Positions 52,495 through 60,059 of a stretch of 64,000 bases of DNA are shown here, in pieces. The notes beneath the pieces are model-generated. The model was not told the DNA's origin, did no database searches, and saw only the letters and a program-made list of their open reading frames with translations. A program made the position numbers and the translations under genes. The first letter of the stretch is position 1. Each line of letters begins with the position of its first letter. Origin of the DNA: Catenuloplanes niger (GTDB taxonomy: Bacteria; Actinomycetota; Actinomycetes; Mycobacteriales; Micromonosporaceae); contig NZ_JAVDYC010000001.1 of assembly GCF_031458255.1 (NCBI RefSeq), positions 372,001-436,000 of the forward strand. Reading direction: 5' to 3'.

Positions 52495-53316
52495 TCAGAA
52501 ACCCTTCGCAACGGTACGTGCGGCGAGCGCGATCAGATCCGCGGTCGCCTTCGGCTGGGAGATCATGGCGACGTGCGACGCGCGGACCTCGACGACGCGG
52601 GCGCCGGCCCGGGCCGCCATGAACCGTTGCGCCGCGGCCGGGATGAGCTGGTCGTCGCGGGCCACCAGGTACCACGACGGGATGTCCCGCCAGGCGGGCG
52701 CGCCGGACGGCTCGCCGAGCGTGTGCGTGTCGCCGGGGCGCTGGGTCGCCCACATCAGGTCCGTGGTCGACCGCGGCAGATCGCCGGCGAAGACCTCACG
52801 GAACACCGCGGCCTTGACGTACCCGTCGTACCCGCCGGGGTGCTGCCGGAAGTCCAGCTGCGCCTCGCCGAGCTCGGTGCCGGGAAACAGCACCTGCAGG
52901 CCCTGCACGGTCTCGCCCGCGTCCGGCGCGAACGCCGCCACGTAGACCAGCGCCCGCACGTTCGCGTTGCCGGCCGCCGCGTTCGTCAGCACGAAGCCGC
53001 CGTACGAGTGTCCGGCCAGGACGATCGGGCCGGGCACGCTCGCCAGGAAGCTCGCGAGGTAGGCGGAGTCGGACGCGACGCCGCGCAACGGGTTCGGCGG
53101 TGCCAGCACCGGATAGCCGTCGCGGGTCAGCCGGCGGATCACCTCGGTCCAGCCGGACGCGTCCGCGAACGCGCCGTGGACCAGGACGACGGTGGGCTTC
53201 GTCGCCTTGCCGGAACCGCCCGCCGTGGCCGGACCGGCGGTCGCCGCGGTGAGGACGCCCGCGGCCACGACGGCCGCGGAGCCGGCCAGCACCGTACGCC
53301 GGGGTACTTCGCTCAT
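52495..53316 (-). CDS. Tat-exported alpha/beta hydrolase
   Basis: A 273-residue protein. N-terminal [17 protein letters not shown] is a twin-arginine signal. The mature domain has [20 protein letters not shown], nucleophile [17 protein letters not shown], acid in DDQLIPAA, and His in [12 protein letters not shown], the EstC/pimeloyl-like group. CCGGAGGAACAC before ATG 53316 is a strong ribosome site. First of three hydrolase genes in tandem; probably acts outside the membrane. Confidence 0.88.
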   Translation of the reverse strand: MSEVPRRTVLAGSAAVVAAGVLTAATAGPATAGGSGKATKPTVVLVHGAFADASGWTEVIRRLTRDGYPVLAPPNPLRGVASDSAYLASFLASVPGPIVLAGHSYGGFVLTNAAAGNANVRALVYVAAFAPDAGETVQGLQVLFPGTELGEAQLDFRQHPGGYDGYVKAAVFREVFAGDLPRSTTDLMWATQRPGDTHTLGEPSGAPAWRDIPSWYLVARDDQLIPAAAQRFMAARAGARVVEVRASHVAMISQPKATADLIALAARTVAKGF

Positions 53317-53389
53317 GTGTTCCTCCGGATCAGTGATCAGGTTGTTGCCACATGCAATCAGCGGGCCGACCGGCGAACCATGCGGAACA

Positions 53390-54793
53390 TTAGGCAGAAT
53401 CCGGTGCGGCCGGCTCCGGGCCGGCGAACAGCCGGGCCGCGTCGTGCAGCCGGTAGCGGTCGGCGCCCACGGACCGCAGCAGTCCCAGGTCCAGCAGCTC
53501 CTCCAGCAGCGTTTCGGCCGTGACCGGGTCGCATCCGGCCGCGGCCGCGGCGTCCGCGGTGCGGACGAACGGCGTGGGCGCCCGGAGGAGGCCTCGGAGC
53601 ACGGCCCGGGCGTCGGAGCCGAGCTCGGGGAACGCGGCCGGGGCACCGATGCCTGCTCCGGTCAGCGCGGCCGGTCCACGGTCCATGTCGGACAGTTCCG
53701 CGAGCAGGCGCGCCATCGGCCATGGTTCGCCCACACGGCGGCGGTGACCGGCGCCGGTCACCCGAGCGGCCGGATCGACGCCGGTCGCGTGCGGTGCCGG
53801 AGTGGTGCCGGTCGCATGCGGTGCCGGACCGGTGCCGGTCGTATGGGCCGCCGGACCGGTGCCGGTCGCACGAGCGGCCGGGCCGGTGCCGGTCGCATGG
53901 GCCACCGGGCCGGTGCGAACCGGGCCGGTGCCGGTCAGGCGGGCGGCGGCGAGGTGGAGGGCCTGCGGGAGGTGGCCGCAGAGCCGCGCCACCGCGTCGA
54001 TCTGTTCCGGTGTGCCGGACTCGCCGCCGATCGCACGCCACAGCGCCGCCGACTCGCCGGGTGACAGCGGCGCGAGTGCGTAGCGGCGCACCGCCTCCAG
54101 GCCGGCGAGCGCCCGGCGGCTGGTGACCAGCACGCAGCCGGCGCCCGGCAGCAGCGCGCGGACCCGCGCCTCGCGGTCCGCGCCGTCCAGGACCAGCAGG
54201 CACCGGCGCCGGCCGAGGAGTTCCCGCAGTTGCCCGGCCCGCTCGTCGCCGGCCGCCGCGATCCGCCGGGCACCCACGCCCAGCGCGCGCAGCAGCACGG
54301 TTTCCGCCTCCGCACCGGCGCCGCCGCGCAGATCGGCGTAGAGCGCGCCGCCCGGGAACCGGTCCCGGTGCCGTTCGGCGAGGCGGAGCGCGAGCGCGGT
54401 CTTGCCCACGCCCGGCAGTCCGTGCAGCACCACGACCAGCGCCGGCCCGTCCGGACGCGACGCCGAGACCCACCCGCCGATCTCGGTCAGCGCGGCGCGC
54501 CGGCCGACGAACACGCCGGCACGCCTCGGCAGCTCACCCGCGCGTGGCCGGCCCGCCACCACGGTGCCCCGGGCGGAGCGCGCCAGCTCCGCGAGCGCGT
54601 CGGCGTCGGCTCCGTCCAGCCCGAGCGCCGCCGCGAGCGCCACGACGGTCCGGGGACGCGGCATCCGGCTGCGGCCGCGCTCGGTGTCACTGATCGCCCG
54701 CACGCTCACCCCCGACGCCCCGGCCAGCCCCTCGATCGTCAGACCGGCCCGTATCCGCAGCTCACGAAGCCGTTCCCCGAGTTCCTCCCGCAC
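53390..54793 (-). CDS. XRE/NB-ARC regulator with repeat insertion
   Basis: A 467-residue protein of the same architecture as the one at 46516: Xre HTH (AGLTIEGLAGASGVSVRAISDTERGRS), NB-ARC P-loop VVLHGLPGVGKTALALRLAE, Walker B CLLVLDGADREARVRALL, VLVTSRRALAGLE and a GHLPQALHLAAARL motif. After that comes a 9-residue repeat insertion (TGTGPAAHA-like, about residues 290-350). TAGCGT lies 6 nt before GTG 54793, a leaderless-type start. It stands 74 bp upstream of the hydrolase operon and may control it. Confidence 0.85.
   Translation of the reverse strand: MREELGERLRELRIRAGLTIEGLAGASGVSVRAISDTERGRSRMPRPRTVVALAAALGLDGADADALAELARSARGTVVAGRPRAGELPRRAGVFVGRRAALTEIGGWVSASRPDGPALVVVLHGLPGVGKTALALRLAERHRDRFPGGALYADLRGGAGAEAETVLLRALGVGARRIAAAGDERAGQLRELLGRRRCLLVLDGADREARVRALLPGAGCVLVTSRRALAGLEAVRRYALAPLSPGESAALWRAIGGESGTPEQIDAVARLCGHLPQALHLAAARLTGTGPVRTGPVAHATGTGPAARATGTGPAAHTTGTGPAPHATGTTPAPHATGVDPAARVTGAGHRRRVGEPWPMARLLAELSDMDRGPAALTGAGIGAPAAFPELGSDARAVLRGLLRAPTPFVRTADAAAAAGCDPVTAETLLEELLDLGLLRSVGADRYRLHDAARLFAGPEPAAPDSA
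53753..53929. repeat. 27-bp minisatellite inside the NB-ARC gene
   Basis: Six 27-bp units start at 53753, 53780, 53807, 53834, 53861 and 53888, then a 15-bp partial unit. Each encodes nine residues close to TGTGPAAHA. Copies have diverged at a few positions, so the expansion is older than the PIG-L one. Confidence 0.85.
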
Positions 54794-54863
54794 CGGACGA
54801 CGCTATCGGCGCCGCACCGCGCCGGATCGGCCCTCGCCGCACGCCCGTCGGCCCACAGTGCAC

Positions 54864-54890
54864 GATCCGCGGCCCGGCCGGCCGCGGATC
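54864..54890 (-). terminator. Stem-loop terminator for the AraC gene
   Basis: GATCCGCGGCC and GGCCGCGGATC form a perfect 11-bp stem with a 5-nt loop, 12 bp past the AraC stop at 54902. Confidence 0.7.
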
Positions 54891-54901
54891 ACGCGGTGCC
54901 G

Positions 54902-55855
54902 TCAGCCGCGGTCGGTCTCGGACGACCGGCGGAGCCGGCTGGGGAGGACGCCGTAGCGGGCCTTGAAGCGGCGGGTGAAGTGGGTCGGGTCGCGGAAGCC
55001 CCAGCGGTGGGCGATCGCGGCCACCGGACGGTGTCGGTTCTCCGGGCGCAGCAGGTCCTGCCGGGCGTGCCGGAGCCGCTCACCGATGATCCACTGTTCG
55101 AGGCTCAGGTTCGCCTCCGCGCAGACCTGGTAGAGGTGCCGCAGCGACACGTGGTGCGCGGACGCGATCGCCGCCGGGCTCAGGTCGGGGTCGGCCAGGT
55201 GCGCCCGCGCGAACGCCAGCACCCGGGTCAGCAGCGTCTCCGCGAGCACCCGCCGGGTGTCCCGGCCCGGCGGGACCGCGGTCGCCAGCAGCGCCCGCAC
55301 CAGCTCCACGCTCGCGGTCGCGACCGCGGCGTTCCCGGTCAGCCGCGCCGGATCGCGTGCCAGGTGCCCGACGTGGTCGATGAGCATCCGGTGGTACGGG
55401 CTCGACCGGATCTCCGGCACGGCCCGCCGCACCAGGTCGACCGGCAGCCCGAGCCGGTCGAACGGGACCTGGATCGCCCCGGCCGCGCCGTGCCCGGACC
55501 ACGAATAGTCGTAGGCGGCCGACAGGTCCACCGCCAGCAGCTCCCCGGCCGGCACCACGGCCTGCCGCCCCGCCTGCGCGATCCGGCCGTCGGCCCGCAG
55601 CTGGACGGAGAGCGCGACCACCGGCATCGCGTCCTGCCGGGCCAGCCGGTCCGTGCGCAGCAGCCGGATCCCGGACGACCGGTGCGTGAAGACGTTCGCG
55701 TCGCCGAGGTCCCAGACCTCCATCCGCGCGTGCACCGGCCCGTCCGGCTCCTCGTGAATGACGTGGCAGGGCGCGGACGCGTACATCATCGCGGTCCGCA
55801 CCGCCTCCGCCCGCTCCCCCGGTGGCAGATCCACGGTGTCCAGTACGTACGCCAC
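54902..55855 (-). CDS. AraC-family regulator
   Basis: A 317-residue regulator with an N-terminal AraC-binding-like domain (VVPAGELLAVDLSAAYDYSWSG) and two HTH motifs at the C-terminus: SPAAIASAHHVSLRHLYQV and VAAIAHRWGFRDPTHFTRRFKARYG. It belongs to the group with AraC_binding_2. ATG 55855. The neighbouring TetR gene, 20 bp upstream in the same direction, could share its transcript. Confidence 0.88.
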   Translation of the reverse strand: MAYVLDTVDLPPGERAEAVRTAMMYASAPCHVIHEEPDGPVHARMEVWDLGDANVFTHRSSGIRLLRTDRLARQDAMPVVALSVQLRADGRIAQAGRQAVVPAGELLAVDLSAAYDYSWSGHGAAGAIQVPFDRLGLPVDLVRRAVPEIRSSPYHRMLIDHVGHLARDPARLTGNAAVATASVELVRALLATAVPPGRDTRRVLAETLLTRVLAFARAHLADPDLSPAAIASAHHVSLRHLYQVCAEANLSLEQWIIGERLRHARQDLLRPENRHRPVAAIAHRWGFRDPTHFTRRFKARYGVLPSRLRRSSETDRG

Positions 55856-55875
55856 CGGCCCAGTGTGCCCGACCG

Positions 55876-56589
55876 TCAGCCGGCGAGGCGGCCCAGCCAG
55901 TCGCGCAGCAGCGCGGTCTCGGTGGGCCGCAGCGTCTCCGGCGGCTCGGCGGCGAGGGCGGTGTCCAGCGCGACCGCGAGCGGGGCCAGTCCGGGCGACG
56001 CGGTGGCGGGCGCGCCGGTGAGGACCGCGCCGAGCAGGCTGTCCCGCATCCGCTCGGACAGGCCCGTGACGTCGGCAATCGGCGCGGCACCCGGGGCCGC
56101 CCCGTCCCCGCGCCCGCCGATCAGCGTGAGCGTGGCGCCGATGCCGCCGGCCAGGGCCAGGTCGGCCGCGACCGTGGTCGGCACGCGCAGTCGGCCGGTC
56201 GCGGCGACCCGTTCCATGTACCGCAGCAGCAGCTCGTAGGCCTGGTCGACGGCGGGTGGGCGGCGGCCGGGCCGGGGCGGGCCGAACATCAACAGGTAGA
56301 ACGCGGGGTGCCGGAGGCCGAAGCTGACATGCATGTCCCAGCCGCGCCGCAGGTCGTCGACCGGGTCGTCGGTCGCGGTCAGGGTCCGTTTCTCGGCCAG
56401 GTACAGGTCGAAGACGTGCCGGGCCAGCGCCGTGAGCAGGCCGTCCATGTCACCGAACAGCTGGTAGAGCGAGGCCGCCCGGATCCCGGCCGCCGCGGCC
56501 ACCGACCGGGTCGAGACCGCCTGCGCACCACCGCTCTCCAGGATCCCGGCCGTCACGTCGAGGATCCGTCGCCGCTTGTCGTCATCCAC
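55876..56589 (-). CDS. TetR-family regulator
   Basis: A 237-residue TetR protein. HTH: GGAQAVSTRSVAAAAGIRAASLYQLFGDMDGLLTALA. Ligand domain is of the TetR_C_33-like type (YELLLRYMERVAATGRL). It is divergent from an aldo-keto reductase across 87 bp that hold an operator at 56614-56638. Upstream gene of an AraC-family regulator in the same direction. Confidence 0.88.
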   Translation of the reverse strand: MDDDKRRRILDVTAGILESGGAQAVSTRSVAAAAGIRAASLYQLFGDMDGLLTALARHVFDLYLAEKRTLTATDDPVDDLRRGWDMHVSFGLRHPAFYLLMFGPPRPGRRPPAVDQAYELLLRYMERVAATGRLRVPTTVAADLALAGGIGATLTLIGGRGDGAAPGAAPIADVTGLSERMRDSLLGAVLTGAPATASPGLAPLAVALDTALAAEPPETLRPTETALLRDWLGRLAG

Positions 56590-56613
56590 GGTTGCAATGC
56601 TACGGCATTCGGC

Positions 56614-56638
56614 GTAACACTGTTTCGAGCAGTGCTAC
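56614..56638. promoter_or_regulatory. Operator GTAACACTG-N7-CAGTGCTAC
   Basis: Arms complement each other at 8 of 9 positions. It lies 25 bp from the TetR start and 39 bp from the aldo-keto reductase start, and a GCATAAT -10-like element follows, so binding would stop both. Confidence 0.6.
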
Positions 56639-56676
56639 GCATAATGGTGAGGCACTGATACACCGAGGAGAAGACA

Positions 56677-57573
56677 ATGAATCGCATCGGGTACGGCGCC
56701 ATGCGGCTCGCCGGGACGCACGTGTGGGGCCCACCGGACGACCCGGCGGCGGCGCGGCGCGTGCTGCGTCTCGCCGTCGAGGAGGGCGTCACGTTCTTCG
56801 ACACCGCGAACGCCTACGGTCCGCGGACCGTCAACCAGCTGATCGGCGAGGCTCTGCGCCCGTTCCCGGACGGCGTGATCGTGGGCAACAAGGTCGGCGC
56901 CGGCCGCGGCCCGGGCCGCACCTGGACCACGATCCGGGACCTGGCCGAGATCCGGGCGCAGGTGCACGAGGCCCTGGCCGACCTGGGTACGGACGTGAGC
57001 GAGCTGACCTATCTGCGGCTCGGCGGCGACCTGGGCGCGGTGTCGGCGGAGGAGGACCTGGAGGAGCGGCTCGGCGTGCTCGCCGACCTGCGCGAGCGGG
57101 GCCTGATCCGCCGGATCGGCCTGTCCGGGGCATCCCCGGCGGACCTTGCCCGCGCGCAGCGGGTGACGCCGATCGCGGCCGTGCAGAACCGTTTCAACCT
57201 GCTCGACCGCAGCGGCGTCCAGGTGCTCGCCGACTGCGAGGCCCAGGGCATCCTCTTCGTGCCCTACTTCCCGCTGGCGGCCGGGCGGCTGACCGGCTAC
57301 GCCGAGCTGGCCGCCCCCGCGGAGCGCCTCGGTGCGACGCCGGCCCAGATCGCGCTGGCCTGGTTGCTGCGCCGCAGCCCGGCCGTGGTCGCCATCCCCG
57401 GCACGACGGACCCGGACCACCTGCGCGCCAACGTGGCCGCGGGCCGGCTGGCCGGGGAACTGACCGACGGGGAGGTCGCCCGGCTGACCGCGCTCGCCGA
57501 GGAGTCCACGGCCGTCCTGCACCTGCCGGAACAGTCCAGTATCGACGCCGTCGCCGCGACCGTCGCGCATTGA
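56677..57573 (+). CDS. Aldo-keto reductase
   Basis: A 298-residue AKR. GYGAMRLAG, FFDTANAYGPRTVNQLIGEAL (active-site Tyr in AYG with preceding Asp) and the C-terminal NADPH-site IPGTTDPDHLRANVAAG are visible. The usual DYxDLY-type segment after the active site is LTYLRLGGDL, unusual. GAGGAGAAG lies 5-6 nt before ATG 56677. It is probably induced when the divergent TetR is released. A weak hairpin (57599-57614) follows its stop. Confidence 0.88.
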   Translation: MNRIGYGAMRLAGTHVWGPPDDPAAARRVLRLAVEEGVTFFDTANAYGPRTVNQLIGEALRPFPDGVIVGNKVGAGRGPGRTWTTIRDLAEIRAQVHEALADLGTDVSELTYLRLGGDLGAVSAEEDLEERLGVLADLRERGLIRRIGLSGASPADLARAQRVTPIAAVQNRFNLLDRSGVQVLADCEAQGILFVPYFPLAAGRLTGYAELAAPAERLGATPAQIALAWLLRRSPAVVAIPGTTDPDHLRANVAAGRLAGELTDGEVARLTALAEESTAVLHLPEQSSIDAVAATVAH

Positions 57574-57661
57574 CACCCCGGTGCCGCGGCGGTTCGGTGG
57601 TGTCCTCCGACACCGGGCATCGACCTTGACGACCGCGGTGAGGCGCCGCAGAGTTAACGCA

Positions 57662-57676
57662 GTTAGATTTTCTAAC
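57662..57676. promoter_or_regulatory. Dyad GTTAGA-TTT-TCTAAC before the Dabb gene
   Basis: A perfect 6+6 inverted repeat. A third GTTAGA copy follows at 57680-57685 and GTTAAC stands at 57653-57658, so the motif forms a cluster of half-sites 13-45 bp before the gene start. Regulator unknown. Confidence 0.55.
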
Positions 57677-57697
57677 GGCGTTAGAGACGAGGATCGG

Positions 57698-58102
57698 ATG
57701 ATCTACCACATCAATCGCGCCACCCTGAAGGCGACCGCGACGCCGGAGCAGATCGAGGCGGCGCTGGAGAGCTGGCGCGAGCAGGGCCGGTCGAACCCCG
57801 CGATCAAGTCCTTCATCGTGGGCCGCGACCTCGGCGGCGACTACTCGTACAGCGCGGTGTTCGTCGTCGAGGACCTCGACGGGCTGTACGCCTACCTGAC
57901 GCACCCGACCACGTACCGGACCGACCAGCTGGGGCTGCACCTGGCCGAGCGGCTCGAGATCTTCGACGTCAGTGACGACGACGACCCGGAGCTGAACGCG
58001 AAGATCCAGGAGCTGCACCGGCGTCGCAACGAGGACAATCCGGAGATCCTCGCGATGCTCTCCGGCGTGCCCTCGTACACCGGCTCCGGCCTGGAGGACT
58101 GA
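57698..58102 (+). CDS. Dabb (stress-responsive alpha/beta barrel) protein
   Basis: A 134-residue protein. MIYHINRATLKATATPEQIE, FIVGRDLGGDYSYSAVFVVEDLDGLYAYLTHPTTY is the Dabb pattern (HxxxFxxx at both ends, dimeric ferredoxin-like barrel). Some members are cyclases in polyketide routes; most have no known reaction. The C-terminus extends about 35 residues past the usual end with many Asp, Glu and Arg. GAGGATC lies 3-8 nt before ATG 57698. Confidence 0.83.
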   Translation: MIYHINRATLKATATPEQIEAALESWREQGRSNPAIKSFIVGRDLGGDYSYSAVFVVEDLDGLYAYLTHPTTYRTDQLGLHLAERLEIFDVSDDDDPELNAKIQELHRRRNEDNPEILAMLSGVPSYTGSGLED

Positions 58103-58106
58103 CCTC

Positions 58107-58142
58107 GACGCCGGCGGCACGTCAGCAGGTGCCGCCGGCGTC
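58107..58142. terminator. Bidirectional stem-loop
   Basis: GACGCCGGCGGCAC and GTGCCGCCGGCGTC are a perfect 14-bp stem with an 8-nt loop between the convergent Dabb and PepSY genes. Confidence 0.75.
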
Positions 58143-58147
58143 CCCGG

Positions 58148-59518
58148 TCAGGCCGCCCGGTGCCGCCGGACCGCGGCGAGCAGCACATCGGCCAGGAGGA
58201 AGGTCGCGAGGCCGAGGCCGAGCAGCGGCAGGAACCAGCCGACCGCGACCGTCACGACGGCGATCGGCGGCAGAGCCGGCCAGGGCAGCGCGCGAAGGCC
58301 GCCGGGCGGCAGGACCGGGCCGGGGCGCCACCGGTCCGCGCCGGTCGGGCGGCGCTGCCACCACATCCGGTAACCGAGGACGACCACGGCCACCAGACCG
58401 GCCGCGAGCAGGGCGAGCGCGACCTGATTGGGCAGGCCGAACAGCGTACCCATGTGGAGGTCGACGCCCCAGCGGGCCATCTTCGCCATGAACGGGTAGT
58501 CCGCGAACCGCACCACGTCGGTGACCGCGAGCGTGGCCGGGTCGACCGCGGCGGAGTCCACGCTGGTCGGGTAGGCCCGGTGCACCTCGGTGACGGTCCA
58601 CGCCCGGCCCTCGCCGGCCGGCACGCCGATCTCCACCTGGTCGGAGTCCACCCGGGCGGCGCGGGCGGCGGCCAGGACCGCGTCGACCCGCGACACGTCG
58701 ACCGTGCCGGGCGCCGGGGCGGCGTGACCGCCGTGCCCGGCGTGGTCACCGCCGGTGGACGGCGCGGCGGCCGGGTCGACCGCGGTGTTCAGCGCCGGCG
58801 TGGACCAGCCGAGCTGCGCGCGCAGCGTGGTCACGTTCGCGCCGGCGTACTGCGACCAGGTCAGCCCGGTCGCGGACAGCGCGAGGAAGCCCAGCAACAG
58901 CCAGACGCCGGTCACCGCGTGCCAGGAGCGGCTGCGGGCCCGGCCGCGCGCCCGGCGGTCGACCACGAGGACGCGGCGGCGGGCCCGGCCGAGCCAGAGC
59001 GCGAGGCCGCCGAGCGCGACCACCCACAACCAGGACGCGGCCAGCTCGCTGTAGAGCCGGCCGGCCTCGCCGAGGTGCAGCGACCGGTGCAGCTCGTCGA
59101 TCCAGGACCGCACCGGCAGCGCGCCGGTGGTGCCGTAGACCGTGGCCTGGCCGCGCACGCTGCCGTCGGCCGGATCGACGAAGACCGCATGACGGTACGA
59201 CTCGGGGAACGAGCCGTCGTCGAAGATCACCCGGGTGGTGCCGCCGGCCGGTGCCGGACGGACCGCCACGAAGCCCGGGACCTCGGTCACCGCCTGCGCG
59301 GCCGCGACCTGCCGGGCGAGCGGAACCGTGGCCGGCCCGCCGGTCAGCAGGTCCGCGTACATCACCTTCTCCAGCTGCGGGCTGAGCGCGTAGAGCCCAC
59401 CGCTCAGCGCCGCCACCAGCAGAAACGGGCCGATCAGCACGCCGGCGTAGAAGTGCAGCCGGTGGATCAGCGGCCGCAGCGCCGCCCACCCTCCCCGCCG
59501 GGGCGGCGGCTCCGGCAC
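58148..59518 (-). CDS. PepSY-associated membrane protein
   Basis: A 456-residue PepSY_TM protein. N-terminal LIHRLHFYAGVLIGPFLLVAALSGGLYAL, then PDGSVRG-type loops, ELHRSLHLGEAGRLYSELAASWLWVVALGGLAL with conserved His pairs, and WAVDLHMGTLFGLPNQVALALLAAGL near the C-terminus. Relatives take part in iron or flavin electron transfer across the membrane. GTG 59518 is the conventional start; a CTG at 59584 with GAAGGAG 7 nt before it would extend the N-terminus by 22 residues including an ET repeat. Confidence 0.87.
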   Translation of the reverse strand: MPEPPPRRGGWAALRPLIHRLHFYAGVLIGPFLLVAALSGGLYALSPQLEKVMYADLLTGGPATVPLARQVAAAQAVTEVPGFVAVRPAPAGGTTRVIFDDGSFPESYRHAVFVDPADGSVRGQATVYGTTGALPVRSWIDELHRSLHLGEAGRLYSELAASWLWVVALGGLALWLGRARRRVLVVDRRARGRARSRSWHAVTGVWLLLGFLALSATGLTWSQYAGANVTTLRAQLGWSTPALNTAVDPAAAPSTGGDHAGHGGHAAPAPGTVDVSRVDAVLAAARAARVDSDQVEIGVPAGEGRAWTVTEVHRAYPTSVDSAAVDPATLAVTDVVRFADYPFMAKMARWGVDLHMGTLFGLPNQVALALLAAGLVAVVVLGYRMWWQRRPTGADRWRPGPVLPPGGLRALPWPALPPIAVVTVAVGWFLPLLGLGLATFLLADVLLAAVRRHRAA

Positions 59519-59543
59519 CGACGGCGACGCGGACGACGGCGAC

Positions 59544-59576
<33 letters not shown>

Positions 59577-59584
59577 AGTGTCAG

Positions 59585-60025
59585 AACGTGCTCCTTCGGT
59601 CATGCGATTCGCATCGCGGGACGGGCAACCGCGATCGGGCGATCACGGACGGGCGGTCACGGACGGGTGCCCGGAACCTTCACCGGACCCGAGCGATCGA
59701 GGCGTCCCCGGACCGCCGAAACGACATGGAGATGCCTCGATCACCGGGGACATCCGGCGACGAAGCGTTCGCGGTTGATGTCGGATCGGGCCGGCGGATG
59801 GTTCCGGGCGAGTTCACGCATCCCGCGTGCCGGCCGGCGAGACGCACCGCCGGCTCCCGGACCGGATGCGACGCGGGCTCCGGCCGACGCGACACCGGGC
59901 ACCGGGTCGCCGAAATTGATGACGCACGCCGAAAGCACGCGGCCGGCCGCGTGCTTTCGGCGTGCGTTCGTGGTGGGCGGACAGCGGGCACATTTGACAT
60001 CGGCACACATCGATGCCTAGGGTCG
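59585..60025. other. Intergenic region upstream of the LacI-controlled locus
   Basis: About 440 bp without a convincing gene. It holds direct repeats of TCACGGACGGG (near 59650 and 59660), an imperfect inverted repeat around 59695-59740 (GATCGAGGC/GCCTCGATC), the large palindrome 59922-59967, and a catTTGACAT element near 59992. Confidence 0.5.
59922..59967. repeat. Perfect 46-bp palindrome with no loop
   Basis: The left arm (59922-59944) and right arm (59945-59967) are exact reverse complements over 23 bp; the centre is GGCC|GGCC. The arms contain CCGAAAGC and GCTTTCGG, which look like the LacI half-sites found nearby. It could be a cruciform, a strong terminator, or a recombination or replication site. 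Confidence 0.9.
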
Positions 60026-60039
60026 CGAAAAGCTTTTCG
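60026..60039. promoter_or_regulatory. LacI-type operator CGAAAAGCTTTTCG (site 1)
   Basis: A perfect 14-bp palindrome 21 bp before the CBM2 metallopeptidase start. The same core occurs at 62346-62358 and 62450-62463. Confidence 0.75.
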
Positions 60040-60059
60040 GCGCACGAAGGGTGCGAATC

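Noticed and set aside
46516-54793. Antibiotic biosynthetic cluster
   Set aside because: Regulators and hydrolases are present but there is no synthase, and the PPTase lies far upstream with a housekeeping-like partner.
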